This document shows positions 12,805 to 24,603 of a stretch of 64,000 nucleotides of DNA, piece after piece. Position 1 is the stretch's first letter, and each line of letters begins with the position of its first letter. A program made the translations under genes and the position numbers. The notes beneath the pieces were generated by a model. The model worked only from the letters and a program-made list of their open reading frames with translations. It did no database searches and was not told where the DNA came from. This DNA comes from Agrypnia vestita (taxonomy: Eukaryota > Arthropoda > Insecta > Trichoptera > Phryganeidae), in the NCBI GenBank assembly GCA_016648135.1, contig JADDOH010000524.1, positions 372,001 through 436,000 on the forward strand, written 5' to 3'.

Positions 12805-12863
12805 AATTTATATAAAATAACTTTGTAAAAGTGGTGTTTTTACAAAGTTATTTTATATAAATT
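12805..12863. repeat. Perfect 26-bp hairpin
   Basis: The arm at 12805-12830 and its exact reverse complement at 12838-12863 enclose GTGGTGT. The arms contain ATAACTTTGTAAAA and are not simple AT repeats. It may be a very small foldback element. Confidence 0.75.
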
Positions 12864-13464
12864 ATAATTATGTCACCACAAAATAATTTTGCTATATTTG
12901 AAGAAGAAGTCATTTCTTTTCATCGCCATCTTCTTGTTCTTGTGCCATATCCGTTTAACGGCTATCATGTTGACTATCATTTCTTTATTTACTGCGACCT
13001 GGAATAGCTTTTCAGTAGACTGGCCAAACCACAGTCTTGGGTTTTTCGGCCATAATATTCTTCCCTTTCCCTGCATTGTAAGGTACAAGATCTCTTAAAT
13101 CTTTCAATGGATCATCGCATGTCCGAGATATGAAATTTTCAGATTTGTATTGTTTTCATACCTCATTTATCTTTTTTCATCCAAATCGTGGCATCTTCTT
13201 TTGTTACTCTGTCCATCCAGCTTATTTTGAAATTCACATCTTGAATGCTTAAAGTCTCATCAATTCTTCGGTAAGCGTTCATGCTTCTAATCCATAAAAT
13301 AATATCGAGAACACTTAAATCTGACCGGTCGCATTCAATACTAATCTCTTTGTCTTCATCACTTATCTCTTTTTCTTTCGGAAGATACTTCTTATTTCTG
13401 TAAAGCAAATTCATCGTTAAAAAGTTATTTAGTATTGTTGGACAACGACAAACTGATCAAAATT

Positions 13465-13830
13465 TTTCTTCTTCTTTAAGTGTCCTGTCGGGTAATACCA
13501 TCTCTATCTTGGGCAGCTCGCAGCTCTGCTCCACGAGTCTTCTTTACTCTGTCCATTCTCAGATATTTCTAGGCCAGGACATTTGTTCACTTCCGATTCC
13601 TCTGCGGTCTTTAATTTTCCCTTCGACAACCAACTGAAGTAGTGCTTATTTTTGCCCTCTCATTATTTGACCAAAACAAGATGTGTCGCGGAGCTTGACT
13701 GTAGTAAACAATTCTCTTTGAATGACATTGGATCTGTGTCAGACTTCAGTGTAAGTTATCATGTCGATCCAGGATATCCTTAACTTCTGCGGTGAATCCA
13801 CATTTTGAACGCCTCTAAGCGGTTTATGAT
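13465..13830 (-). pseudogene. LINE 3' end: RT tail, decayed
   Basis: Minus-strand translation gives NRLEAFKMWIHRRS, RELFTTVKLRDTSCFG, ALLQLVVEGKIKDRRGIG and SEQMSWPRN across several frames. It closely follows a common arthropod LINE tail pattern (RLEAFEMW...LLTTIK...LLQLIMEGKI...GIGRKQMSW). Stops and shifts interrupt it. On the plus strand the copy starts with TTCTTCTTC (13467-13475), that is a GAA-type 3' tail. Confidence 0.75.
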
Positions 13831-13834
13831 GACA

Positions 13835-16040
13835 AATTAGTAATCAAAACAATCGAATTATATTGAATTTCCTACTTCTGATAAATTAGTACATTTAATA
13901 TATTGACAAATAGATACCTATACCTACCTTTAAGCGTGAATACAAACTCTCATCTCTTTTCATACAGTATATTCATTCAAAAACATTAAAAATCGTTATT
14001 GGGATAGATTATTTATAGAGCACTCTTCATTCCTCTCAGATATTATTAGTCACTTCTCGTCGTCATCGACCAGCGCCAATCCCGTCCACTCGAGACTCGT
14101 CTCCGGGTGCAGCGTCCTCCCGGATTCTCTGGTCTCCTCTGGCCAGGAGTCTGGAAACCAGAGGTCACGTGACCGGAATTGGTGAATCCTGGCGCGCGTC
14201 TAACAGGGTCGGATGAGATCGAGACCATAAAAAAAAATGGGGATTGTAAAATTTTTGAAAAGACATATTGAAAACATATCAATAATTGTTTTTGTAGTTG
14301 TTTACTTTAATTAACCATAATTAATGACATAATTAATGATAATGTAAATTATTGCACATTAAAATACAAAAACTTTCGAAAATTAATAAAAAACTTCCCG
14401 ACACATATTATCTATACTTAGGCTTATCTATACTATATCTATACCTTACCTAAAATACTTGTGGCGAAAAAATTTTTACACTTGTCCAATTTGTGCAACA
14501 ATTACATATTATTTCCTTGTTTATATTGAACCACCATTTTATACAAATGGGAATATTGATAACATACTTTTTCATACAATTCACAAACATAGATAGGTTT
14601 ATTAGAAAAATGCAGGAGAAATTTAATCACGCGAAAAAAAGAACATGGCCGTTGCCTTTAAAATAACAACTTTTAAGAATTTTCTAATTATATTATTGAA
14701 ACAAACCACTCATTCTACGATAAACCCGAACTTTGCTACTCCATACCATAAGTATAATGGAAATATAATGAACAACCTCGAATAATAGTAGATATCCAGA
14801 AAAATCTAAATTCGGAAATAGCATTGATCAATAAAATTACTTTCACAAACTCTTCGCCTCAACTAACATTTTTCTAGGAGATATTATTTCTAAGATCATT
14901 ATTTCTAAAATCATCCCTATCTTCTCATACCCAACCACCCCTTCAATAAATCGTCACATAACTATGTTTGATTTTACACCTGTCGATGGGAAGTTCTATT
15001 CTCCCCGAAACTATTAGTGAAACAATACTAATTATAAATAATTGTATTTATGTTATATATAGTCAAGTAATAGTACATTTTGATATTTAAAATGTATTGT
15101 ATAATGCCATTGCCGAGTCTGCTGCATTAGCCATTGTTGAAAATATATTTTTTCCTGCATATTTGTTGCAAAATTATTCAACATAGTATCAAAGGCATTA
15201 ATTTCTTAATAATTGTACTTCAAATTCAAAAAAATATCACTGATTACGTGTAGAGTGTAGTAGTATTAGTAAATATACTATTATTCAACAAATATAACAA
15301 TAAAAAAGTATTTAAAATGTTATAGTCCCATTACAGATCCTTGTGATACACCTGATATAACTACACAATTAATGTAATCCGTATGATACCTGTGATCTTT
15401 ATGACACCCGGATAAACCGAGTACTTTAAATTCCAGCGGTCCTTAAATGTGAGGGGGTTCAAAACCCTGACGCGGTCTGCCAGGCCTCCCCCGGTCCTGG
15501 AGTCTGACAGAAGTGGCCGCCGTCCACATGCCCGGGCCAATTCCGTTTCGAGTGGCGGCGCGCGCCGCATCTGGAGCCACTCGGAGCTCAGAAAGAAACA
15601 GTCACATTATTACACCGCTAGATTAAGATTGAAAGCTTTCCGGATCGTTCAATTAGTGGACGCGCGGTATCTAAAAAATATGTCAAAATAGATTAATTTA
15701 TTGAGATATCAGAATCAATTTGGAAAATGCGCAGGCACGAAAATATTTTTTTTAATCTCTGATTAATTTACGTCAATTGTTTCACTGATAATTTTGTCTG
15801 TTGATAACATTCAGGAGTCCATGGAATAATGGTGCTAAGTCACATTTTGCATCTGTGTCAGGAATTTTTTTTAAAACATTTTGAACCTGGAAATCTGCTT
15901 AGTTAAGTTTCAACCAATATAACTATATATATTTTTACGTTGAATTTGTCTAAGTTTCCAGCAATTTAAATTATTGTTTTTAGATTAATGAATAAGATAT
16001 TCATCGTCTCTGTAACTAGACCGAGAGTATTCATTTTAAA
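13835..16040. other. AT-rich DNA with two GC-rich patches
   Basis: GC-rich patches lie at about 14040-14220 and 15430-15600. Each holds short antisense/sense open frames but no domain that I recognise. The remainder is AT-rich and featureless. Confidence 0.35.
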
Positions 16041-16048
16041 AACATATT

Positions 16049-16262
16049 TTCAGAATCTTCTTGTTTGTGTCTTCTGAGGTATTATTCCGCGTTTATGGCC
16101 AAAATTTTGGATCATCAGCCCTGATGATGGATCCTGCAACGAGATCCGAAACGTCAGCCAGAAAGGTCGTAAAAATACAGTATAGTTCCCCAGAAGACAC
16201 AAATCAGAAGATTCTGAGTGGCCGTGAAATCCTAAGAACATTAGTATTTCCAGAACTAAAAT
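16049..16262 (+). mobile_element. Hammerhead-type dispersed repeat, copy 2, with terminal inverted repeats
   Basis: The unit starts CAGAATCTTCTTGTTTGTG (16052) and its inverted counterpart ends in CAGAAGATTCTGAGTGG near 16225. The flanking CACGGCC/GGCCGTGAAATCCTAAGAAC sequence is shared with 9325 and 49597. Between the inverted repeats lies the hammerhead-like core at 16121-16159. It is non-coding and probably non-autonomous. Confidence 0.55.
16113..16161 (+). ncRNA. Hammerhead ribozyme-like core (stem I not closed)
   Basis: CTGATGA (16121-16127) is followed by stem II GGATC/GATCC (16129-16133 with 16143-16147, 9-nt loop). Next come GAAA (16148-16151) and a self-complementary ACGT (16151-16154) with C as the cleavage-site base. 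Stem I does not pair: the 5' side GCC faces AGCC. Upstream ATCATCAG pairs with the core itself instead. Hence only the catalytic core order is preserved here. Confidence 0.45.
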
Positions 16263-16658
16263 AAATAAAAACACATTAGACCCTAATCTAAAAGTCATAA
16301 AAAGTTCCAATACTAAATACACATCATCTTTTTATACTATATATTCTATAACACAGACTATCACAACTATCACCACATTGACATTTTCAACGCAACAATA
16401 AGAAACATAAAACAAACAATATCTACACTACCGCACCCAAACTAATTTGTACATTATATCTTCCCTTCTACTCCCGTCCCACATTCCCCTCCACCCTCTC
16501 CACTCGCTATTAATGTATGTTAAAGTAAATATTTAAATTCAGTGGAAAATTTTTAAGATTGTTTTGCTGTTAATTTTTCCCTAACAAAATAAATAAATAA
16601 ATAAATAAACACACAAATACACACACTCACACAAACTCATTATTGGACATGTTTTTCT

Positions 16659-16723
16659 TTTTTTATCGATTGTATATATGTGTTTTCTTATTTTTTTATC
16701 GATTGTATATATGTGTTTTCTTG
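16659..16723. repeat. 33-bp direct tandem duplication
   Basis: TTTTATCGATTGTATATATG plus GTGTTTTCTT is repeated twice with a 33-bp period. Confidence 0.75.
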
Positions 16724-17714
16724 TAATTGGCCCAAAACTCTGTACATAAATTGTTTTTTTTTCAAAATTGATTAATTATATGGCTGTAAGAAAACTAATA
16801 AATGAAAATAAAAATAAAAAAAAATAAAATAAATTTACAAAGGCTTAAGGTTTCTTCTCATAAAAGATTTTGAAGAGTATGTGAAACAGAAACCAAAAAG
16901 TATACAATTCAAAATTCTAGCTAGAATAGCTGGATTTTGATCATTCTTGGTTTATTTGAATATTTTGTAGATTTTTAAAATTACTACATAATGGCATAAA
17001 AACTTCACTTATAAAGAGGACCTCCGGTCCCAAGATGCTCATTTTAAAAGTACAAAATTCTTTTTATTACAGTTATTATTAGTTTTATTTTTTACATTAT
17101 GTGTAATTAAAATATTTATAAATATTGTGTTATGAATATGCAAAATTACTTTTGATATTTATGAGTATATGCAAGGATTTTCCCTGCACATCAAAATAAA
17201 TTAACAAATGCAATAAATAAATTACATCATATTCTTACCTCTTTAAGAATTTCACTATTAAATTGTAGTCTGATAAATTATTTTATTTTAAATAATTATT
17301 TTGTATATTTCTGTAATGTTGTAGATGTCATCCGAATTGTAGACATTTGATCAAATGACCGAAATACATAAATAATAATTCTCCTGTATTGTTCCCCAAT
17401 CAAAGTGTCCGGCTGTCACATCGGCATTGATGAGGGGACACGTCAAATGTTAAATAAGCAATATTCATCAAGGCATACTTGTCGTGGGGTCCGATTATAA
17501 CGGTGTGATGTTTCGTTTCATTGTTACCTGAAAGGCTGCCAGAATGTTCAAGGATTCTTATTTTCTTGTATTACGGCCAACGCTGGGGAAATGATGAAAC
17601 AAAAATAATATTAATTAAAACAGGGCCCAATTAAAAATTCAAATTTCGGAATATAAAAAAAATAACATTCGATTAATCTTTATATAGGAGAACTAACTGT
17701 AACCATTCAAAAAT

Positions 17715-17897
17715 GACGATATTACGGTTCCTAAGGAATAAGTATTTATTTATTTTATCAAAAAAATTCAAAACCAAAAATTTAGAGAAAAAAACTTTTC
17801 GAAAAATAAAATTTACTTTAAAAAGTTACGGACGTTACACGAAGTTGCGGGGACGGACGAATAGATAGATAATGAAATTATTATAATTGGGATTAGG
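17715..17897 (+). repeat. Dispersed repeat R1, copy 1
   Basis: CGGTTCCTAAGGAATAAGTA at the left and GGACGAATAG...AATTATTATAATTG at the right match 20897-21000 in reverse orientation. The class is unknown. Confidence 0.5.
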
Positions 17898-18154
17898 TAG
17901 GTATGTGTTTTTATTTACTCAAAAGCTAGATCAGTAAAATTACTATCTATCGTCCTATGTACTTATTCAAACAACTAAAAGTACGTATTTTTTAAATTTT
18001 ATTTTTGGTTGATAGGTTTTCTTATAGCCGTTGATATTCAAATACATCAGTAATATAATTTAAAAAAAACCTTTAGCCACTAACAAAAAATCCTCATTTT
18101 ACCTCAATTTACAATATATTATGTGAAATCAGGTGGTAATTTAAGTGATTAAGT

Positions 18155-18236
18155 TTGTGTGTATGAATGTGTGTACGTGTGTACGTGTACGTGTGTACGT
18201 GTGTGTGTGTGTGTGAGTGTGTGTTTGTGGGTGAGT
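18155..18236. repeat. GT-rich microsatellite with GTACGT units
   Basis: GTGTAC/GTGT alternation passes into a pure (GT)n run and GTGAGTGTGTGTTTG. Confidence 0.85.
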
Positions 18237-18239
18237 ATA

Positions 18240-19238
18240 TATGAGGGGAATCTGCCACCTCGCAATTTTACCCCTAACAGAGTTAGTAAACTGCGCAAAC
18301 TTAAACCAAAAATATCGAAATAGTGTTAATTTGGAGTTTTTACCGTAGTTTGTTCTTCAATGATCTAACTGAAAAAGGTTTGGTGCTCTTATTCGTCTCT
18401 ACGAGACATTAAAATGTATGGAATTTGAATTTCAAGGGAGTGAATAGTGTATTATAAATTTAGAAATTATATATACATAATAATTAAAAAATTCATAAAC
18501 TCGAAAGATCTGATGGTTAGGGTAGATAAATAAGATATGTAGATAAATAATGCCCAGCTCCTGAAATGCAATATTTTTGAAGAGGCCATGATCCATATCT
18601 TGGTTACGCAGGGATGATATATTTTTTATTAATATATAATTACAGTTTTTATTTACATATTTTATGAAAGCGTATTTTAAGTGTAAAGTTATAATTTAAG
18701 ACCATAGTTTGTTAGTTAAAATGAATTAGATAAAGTTCAAAGAAGGGTAAAAATAAATAAAACTATAAAAAAATTTTAACTTCACCAACTACGTATAGAT
18801 TCTTTTTTTGCAAACATATAAACAACATGTTTTTTTATTAAGGTTGATTTAGAATAATACAAACATGATAATACTAGTAAATACAAGATATAAAAAATAT
18901 TTAAAATTAAGTATTAAATTAATATTTAAAAAAAATATAAATTTAATATTTAAACTTTAACAGATATATAACATAATATATATGTTTAAGTTGCTATGAA
19001 AATAAACAGATATTATATTGAGAACTACTAAAATCTACAAATTACATTCAACTTATACCATAATAATTTCTTTGATATTAACCATTGAGCAGTTTAGTAC
19101 ACGTATGAGTTACAGATATTGTAAAAATATTTAAAAAATGTAAAAACGTTTGAATAAATCTCAAATTAATAAAGAAATATATGTAAGTGTACGGTGTTCT
19201 ACTCTCTCAGATTTCCCCGTGGGAATGGGACAGGCCTA
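18240..19238. other. AT-rich DNA, nothing recognised
   Basis: No supported feature. Confidence 0.4.
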
Positions 19239-19296
19239 TTGCTGTGTGTGTATGTGTGTGTGTGTGTGTGAGTGTGTGTGTGTGTGTGTGTGTGTA
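19239..19296. repeat. (TG)n microsatellite
   Basis: A nearly pure TG dinucleotide run with two interruptions (TATG and GAG). The open frames spanning it on both strands are artefacts of the repeat. Confidence 0.9.
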
Positions 19297-20095
19297 TAAG
19301 GAAGCACAGAAACAGGCGCGCTGCGATAAGAAAATAATTCCAGCATTTAGCCTTATTACGCGAGTAGATAGGATACTTAATGAAAGGGGATTAGGAGGGT
19401 TAAGGCTGTTAATTACACCCTTATTATGTGGTGACCTGTCAAGTGTCACTTTATAGAAAGGGGGAGGTCACTGTGGATGGACTCATCTTCCCCCGAATCT
19501 GATAGCGCCTCATTAATGGGGATTTATATTGGACCGTTATAAGGGATGGGAATTTAAGTGATGGGTCTAGGATTATATCAACCGAAAGTGGTCTCTTTTA
19601 TTATATAATTTATTTATAAAGATATTTTTTTTAATGCTACTTGACATTTCAATAGGTGGTGTATTGAATTTTATGAGTTATATAAATTTTGACACGAATC
19701 TGCTTTAAAAATATAAAAGTTAGAAATAATGGCAAAATAACATTTTAGTAACATTATTTATATTAATAAAATGAAAACGTTAATTGAATAATTATTTTTT
19801 GAATTATCAGTAGGTAATCGTGTTTCGGGCACAATGGTCCCTACATTGTTAAAATACTAAAAATGAAAAAGGAAAGTATAGATATTCAATAAAACCAATA
19901 TATGGGAGTTGAATAACTAATTAGGAAATAATTTGAAAACAAATTTAAAAGACACCTATTTGCATAAAGAATTAGGTTATTTATAATATACAATTTGCCA
20001 TTTATTCTTTTTCATTGGCACCAAAATGAGTTGATAATTCATTGAATAGTAGTTTTATTTATACAAGGTTTTTTTATCAATATAATTTATCACAT

Positions 20096-20233
20096 AATTA
20101 AGATAAATTATAGAAGTCTCACATAAGTCAGGTCGCACAGGTCATAAGGCCTGGGCCACCCTGTAAAGACTTCCGTACATATTTCCCACTTAAAGAATAA
20201 GTCACTGTGAGACTTCTAAAATTTATCTTAATT
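20096..20233. mobile_element. Short MITE with AATTAAGATAAATT termini
   Basis: The left end AATTAAGATAAATTATAGAAG plus TCTCACA is matched by the inverted right end (…GACTTCTAAAATTTATCTTAATT). The element is 138 bp long with about 28-bp terminal inverted repeats and no coding capacity. The termini are shared with 62011-62542 and related to 45201-45499. Confidence 0.7.
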
Positions 20234-20896
20234 GATAATTATCGCTCCGTGGACAAAATCTAGTAACTATGTTTTCAGAAGATAGATATTAAAATATTGT
20301 GAATTTATTTTAAGCCATACTTCAATCTTTTTAGGATTACAATAATCTCTTGTAAAATATTAGTGATTTCTAGTCAACATTTACTCGCATATATGTACTG
20401 ATATCCTCAATACTGCACAGTTTATATATTAATTAATATTTATGATCGTATGAAAATAATAGAATTATTGCACTCAACAGTCGTGAGTCATTCGTATAAT
20501 GTATGAAATATAATGACTTGGAATTTAAATGTATTTTTTGTGAGCAACCAGGAAATCCGGTATTATTATTTATTGCTTGAACATCAATTATTACAATGTA
20601 AGCCGTTTTATCAGCGATACCTAGAGTACCAAAAACTGCAAAATATATCATATAAAACGGTATTGACATATTTTCCCAAACCATGTATGGGATAGCCATG
20701 GCGTGGTGGTGAAATGAGCAACTACCTAGTATGAAATTTAAATGAATTAAAATTAAGAATATAAAGGATTTATGAGACGTTTCTACTATACGGCCAATGG
20801 TTTCTGGGTTTAAAATTGCATATAAAATGACATTTTAGATAGTAACTACCCTTTTTGTACATTTTTCACCCTTGATTTCCGCCATTTGCAATTATA

Positions 20897-21000
20897 ATAA
20901 TTTCCGTCTGTCCATTCGTGTTCTTTTTTTTTAAAAATATTTTTTTACGATTCTTTTTTTTTAAATAAAATAAATAAATACTTATTCGTTAGGATCCGAC
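20897..21000 (-). repeat. Dispersed repeat R1, copy 2
   Basis: Reverse complement of part of 17715-17897. It has AATTATAATAATTTCCGTC at the left and ATACTTATTCGTTAGGATCCG at the right. Confidence 0.5.
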
Positions 21001-21010
21001 ATGTAATCCG

Positions 21011-21061
21011 AGCTGTAATCCGTCAAAAATGACATACCGTCATTTTTGACGGATTACAGCT
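21011..21061. repeat. Perfect 23-bp palindrome with 5-nt loop
   Basis: The arm 21011-21033 (AGCTGTAATCCGTCAAAAAT plus GAC) and its exact reverse complement 21039-21061 enclose ATACC. The arms are mixed-composition, not simple sequence, so this is not expected by chance. It abuts repeat R1. Confidence 0.85.
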
Positions 21062-21439
21062 AGTAAAATATTAATCTTGGATCAGATCCGTGTTCCATCG
21101 TCTCCCCGCGAGCCGCCCGCACTATATAAGTGAAGCGGCGTGGGGAGGATGACCTAGCATTTAAAAAATGTCGAATGGGGTGGTGATAATGTAGGGCCGA
21201 TATGAGAGCTATTGCTCATAAAACTGCCCTGAGTATGCGGTGGGTCTCTCTTCACTGTACATGTTCCACTGTCGATATCAACCAGAAAATATAAAAAGTT
21301 AAATAATTTTGTGATATTCTAACTTTTCGAATTAGAATAGTTAAAAAAAATAATTAAACTTGCTTATAGCAAAAAACAAAGGTTTGAGAAACATTAAAGA
21401 AAGTAACATATTATTTACATAAGGCACCCATGCCTGTTT

Positions 21440-21640
21440 TTTACCATCGTCGAGGGAAATATTGAAGGCAATAATAGTAGAAACCACCCGAGATCAAGCT
21501 ACATAGACCAGGTTCCCGGATATGTGCGCTGTAGCACCTACCGTGAAATGAAGAGGCTGGCAGTTGACAGAGAGGAGCGGAGAAATCGAGTGCTTGGTGC
21601 AAGCCAATTCTAGGATTGTGACCCAAAAAAATAGACCAAT
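21440..21640 (+). mobile_element. LINE 3' end: short RT tail fragment
   Basis: The frame from 21446 reads IVEGNIEGNNSRNHPRSSYI, DQVPGYVRCSTYREMKRLA, VDREERRNRVLGASQF and a stop at 21611-21613. It fits the LINE tail pattern EGKIEG.RGRGRPR.SY...TY.EMKRLA.DREEWR. The sequence AGGATTGTGACCCAAA then recurs as AGAATTGTGACCCAAA, a short duplicated 3' end. Confidence 0.7.
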
Positions 21641-21644
21641 CCTA

Positions 21645-22450
21645 GAATTGTGACCCAAACAAAAAAGAAGTCACATATTAAATGGTGTTGACGTTAAAAG
21701 TGTATTTGTATATCATACATAAAATAAACAAATATTTTTATTGGAAAATTACGCGGCTATGACTTAATGATTTTAGAAGGGAAAATATATTTTGGAACAG
21801 ATAATTATTTGGGCCATTATTCACCAATAATTTAAGGTTGCAATTTAATTATTCTTTTAACCTAGAAAACAAGGGTATTAAATCTACGCAAATATAGGTA
21901 TGATCCATGATTGGATATATTTATGAAAATATTTAAGTATTATTTTTTTTTTCGCAGGTAAGTTGTGGTCCAATTCTACAAGTTTGGCTTTACCTACTAC
22001 AGATGGTGTTGCGTCCAGTCAGCTTACTTTCATGAAGTTTAGAAGCATGTTTAAAGTAAATTATACTTTATCTCTTTATCAATATATAGTTTCGGAATAT
22101 CATTTGAAAGATGTCTGTTATAAGAAGATTATTCAATTTATTACGGTTCCTTCTTTTATCGTAATTACTAACTTTAATTCGGTAGAGCTATTTTTACATT
22201 AAAAATACGAGGGTTATAAAAGCAAAGGCAGCAGTCTTCAAGGAAAATTATCTGGGATCTATGAAATTATGTGTTAATAAAAATAAGTTTTCAAAACAAT
22301 TGCCACCTCAGTTTCTCTTTTACATATATATTTTACATATGTGTATAAATAAATATTTAATTTGTAATACGGATATTACTGTGCTTGCTACCAAATAGTG
22401 AACACAATTGCTGTCTTTGCTTTGATTTTTCAGTCTAAAATCGACGTCAA
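21645..22450. other. AT-rich DNA, nothing recognised
   Basis: No supported feature. Confidence 0.4.
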
Positions 22451-22454
22451 ATTT

Positions 22455-22478
22455 ATTTATTTAATTATTTATTTATAT

Positions 22479-22529
<51 letters not shown>

Positions 22530-22530
22530 T
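22455..22530. repeat. (TTTA)n microsatellite
   Basis: A long ATTT/TTTA tetranucleotide run. The open frame rich in YLFI repeats is an artefact of it. Confidence 0.9.
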
Positions 22531-22640
22531 GGTTTTTGTGTTTAATTTGCCAAACTCCATATTTATTTTTAGTGAAATTTAAAATAAATTAAATTTTAAT
22601 AAATATTTTTATTAAGTTCTACGGGTTAAGTATTTATATG

Positions 22641-22680
22641 TGTTACAGCTGTTTCGGCTTGTAAGGCCATTATCAAACAG
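22641..22680 (-). ncRNA. Weak hammerhead-like motif
   Basis: On minus, TTGATAA, stem II GGC...GCC, GAAA and an 8-nt palindrome ACAGCTGT follow in order. Two core positions differ from the CUGANGA consensus. It is probably a relative of the other motifs or a coincidence. Confidence 0.2.
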
Positions 22681-22959
22681 TGGATATACCACGTACAAAC
22701 GACTTATTTATAAAATTTTAAGTTACCCCTTCCCCTTTAGAGTAATTAAATATTAATTAACGTCAAATCTCGCTTTAGTATGAAGCGGCCATTTTGTCAT
22801 GTGACACATCCCTGGGGGTTGATTGGTTGAAATGGATTTTGCTGCGTTTGATTTTAATACTAATTTGGAAACATGATTTTGGATATTTTCTATAAAATAT
22901 CGAATTCAGTACATTCTAAATTAGTACCTTAGTTAGTATTAATCCTCGGTGACTTCATT

Positions 22960-23200
22960 CAAAACATTTTTTTGGATAATGCTGCCTTTGCCTTTGACAC
23001 TATGAGTATATTGCTATGTTTGATTTTAATAGTTATTTGGAAACATTTGGCAGGGATATAGCTGCCTTTCTTTGCCTTTGACACGATGAGGATATTGCTG
23101 TCTTTGCTTTTAATAGTTATTTGAAAACATGATTTTGACAGGGACAGAGCTGCTTTTGCTTTTGACACTATGAGGATATTGCTATCTTTGCTTTTTATAG
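22960..23200. repeat. 84-bp tandem repeat array (about 3 units)
   Basis: TTTGACAC.ATGAG.ATATTGCT recurs at 22993, 23077 and 23161, giving exactly 84-bp steps. Each unit also has GCTGCCTTTG, TTTTAATAGTTATTTG and AAACAT...CAGGGA. Partial units flank it at 22835-22925 and 23575-23660. The minus-strand open frame with SKAKAALS repeats is only the translation of this array. Confidence 0.8.
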
Positions 23201-23202
23201 TT

Positions 23203-23290
23203 AATAATAATAATAATAATTGGATAACTTATATAGCGCCGTTCTCGCGAATACTCACCTCAAGGGCGCTTTACACAGAAAAAATATTAT
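23203..23290. repeat. (TAA)n run followed by TATATAGCGCC/GGGCGCTTTACA motif
   Basis: (TAA)7 runs into CTTATATAGCGCCGTTCTCG and CTCAAGGGCGCTTTACACAG. From memory, a TATATAGCGCC...AAGGCGCTTTACA signature occurs at the ends of dispersed repeats in many invertebrates. Which element it belongs to is not decided. Confidence 0.45.
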
Positions 23291-23299
23291 CTTACAAAA

Positions 23300-24600
23300 C
23301 AACTTACTGCTAGAAAAGAAAAAACTTATTTAATATTACTTTTCACTAGGTGGCATACAAGAAATGGAATTGAAATTGAGTCCTATAATAGTTGGGAGTG
23401 CCTGAAAGAATTAGGTGTTTTCACGGAGTGCACAATACGAGGGAAAACATAGCTAGCGTTGTTGTGGTCAGATTCTATGGGTTTTTAAAGGATTGTCTAA
23501 ATAAATTCGTCTTAAGTTGTTTTTTGAACTTTGAAATTATTATTTATTAATATATTTTTATATATTATTTATATGTATAGTTATTTGGAATCATGATTTT
23601 GGCAGGGACAGAGCTATATTTTCTATAAAATCTCAAATTCACTACCTTAAAAATTAGTAACCCTTCATTCAACTTTTTTTTTAATGTTTGCCTTCTCTTT
23701 TATACTCCTCACCCAATACACCTACAGGTCCTGCGTTTCATCTCCGCCGCGCAGCCTCAGTCGACCGTAGCCGACGCCGCTAACCTCAGCGTCGCAAAAG
23801 TCATCCGCGAAGACTGCAAATGTGCAAACATTTCCACAACTTCTTTTCGCGCCGCCCTCGTGTGGCCGATGCACAATGCGTTAAAGTAATAAGATAACTG
23901 TTCGCGCGCCGCCGCTCGGTAGGATTCCCAGGCGCGGCCTGATTGACTCGGCGGTCGCGGGCCGGCTCAAAGCCCGGCGACCGCAGGACAGGACGAATTG
24001 TCACTGCCAGGATACGACAAAGGGCCGTAAATAAGATGTGTGTGCATAAACCAGATTAGCGTTTCCAGCCTCCAGCAAATAATTCCATGTGAAAGGATCA
24101 TCGCGCCTAGAAGTAGACGACTCCGTCTGTTTCTTAGTCGATGAGCTCATTTATTTATTTAGGATTATGTGGTAAAATTATTTTTCACTAAAATAATAGC
24201 GAAGTAAGCATTGTTACTTATATAGTGTCACGGGATCCTGTGGAAAGCAAATGAAGCACAGTGTAACTGAACACGAATTTAATTGGAGCGTTTGAAAAAT
24301 TTCAACCATCTAGTGACAATATGATAAAATAAAATGAATGTTGCAAATAAGATAAAGTAATAATTAAGAAAGAAAATCATCAGGTACATTGTACAAAACT
24401 TATAAAATAAATCCATTGATGAAAAAAAGAATTTATTCTATAGATATATACAAATCTATAGAATAAAGTTTGTCACCAACTTTGTGCAATCTTTGTACAC
24501 ATAAATTGTTAAATAAATGAGAAGGAGAAACATCTACATGAAATGGATCATGAAACCTCGTGCCATCTCATGATCTAATTATTGCGGTCCTTTGATCTGG
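23300..24600. other. Intergenic-type DNA with GC-rich island at 23735-24000
   Basis: 23735-24000 is GC-rich (CGCCGCGCAGCC, GGCCGGCTCAAAGCCCGGCG). It is flanked by AT-rich sequence that includes a 14-bp hairpin TTTATTCTATAGAT at 24432-24467. No gene is recognised. Confidence 0.35.
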
Positions 24601-24603
24601 TAC

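Noticed and set aside
19187..19456. Open frames over the TG repeat on both strands
   Set aside because: Translation of a microsatellite (VCVCVC and THTHTH runs).
22398..22592. Open frame with YLFI repeats
   Set aside because: Translation of the (TTTA)n microsatellite.
22959..23168. Open frame with SKAKAALS repeats
   Set aside because: Translation of the 84-bp tandem repeat; no sign of a secreted or structural repeat protein.
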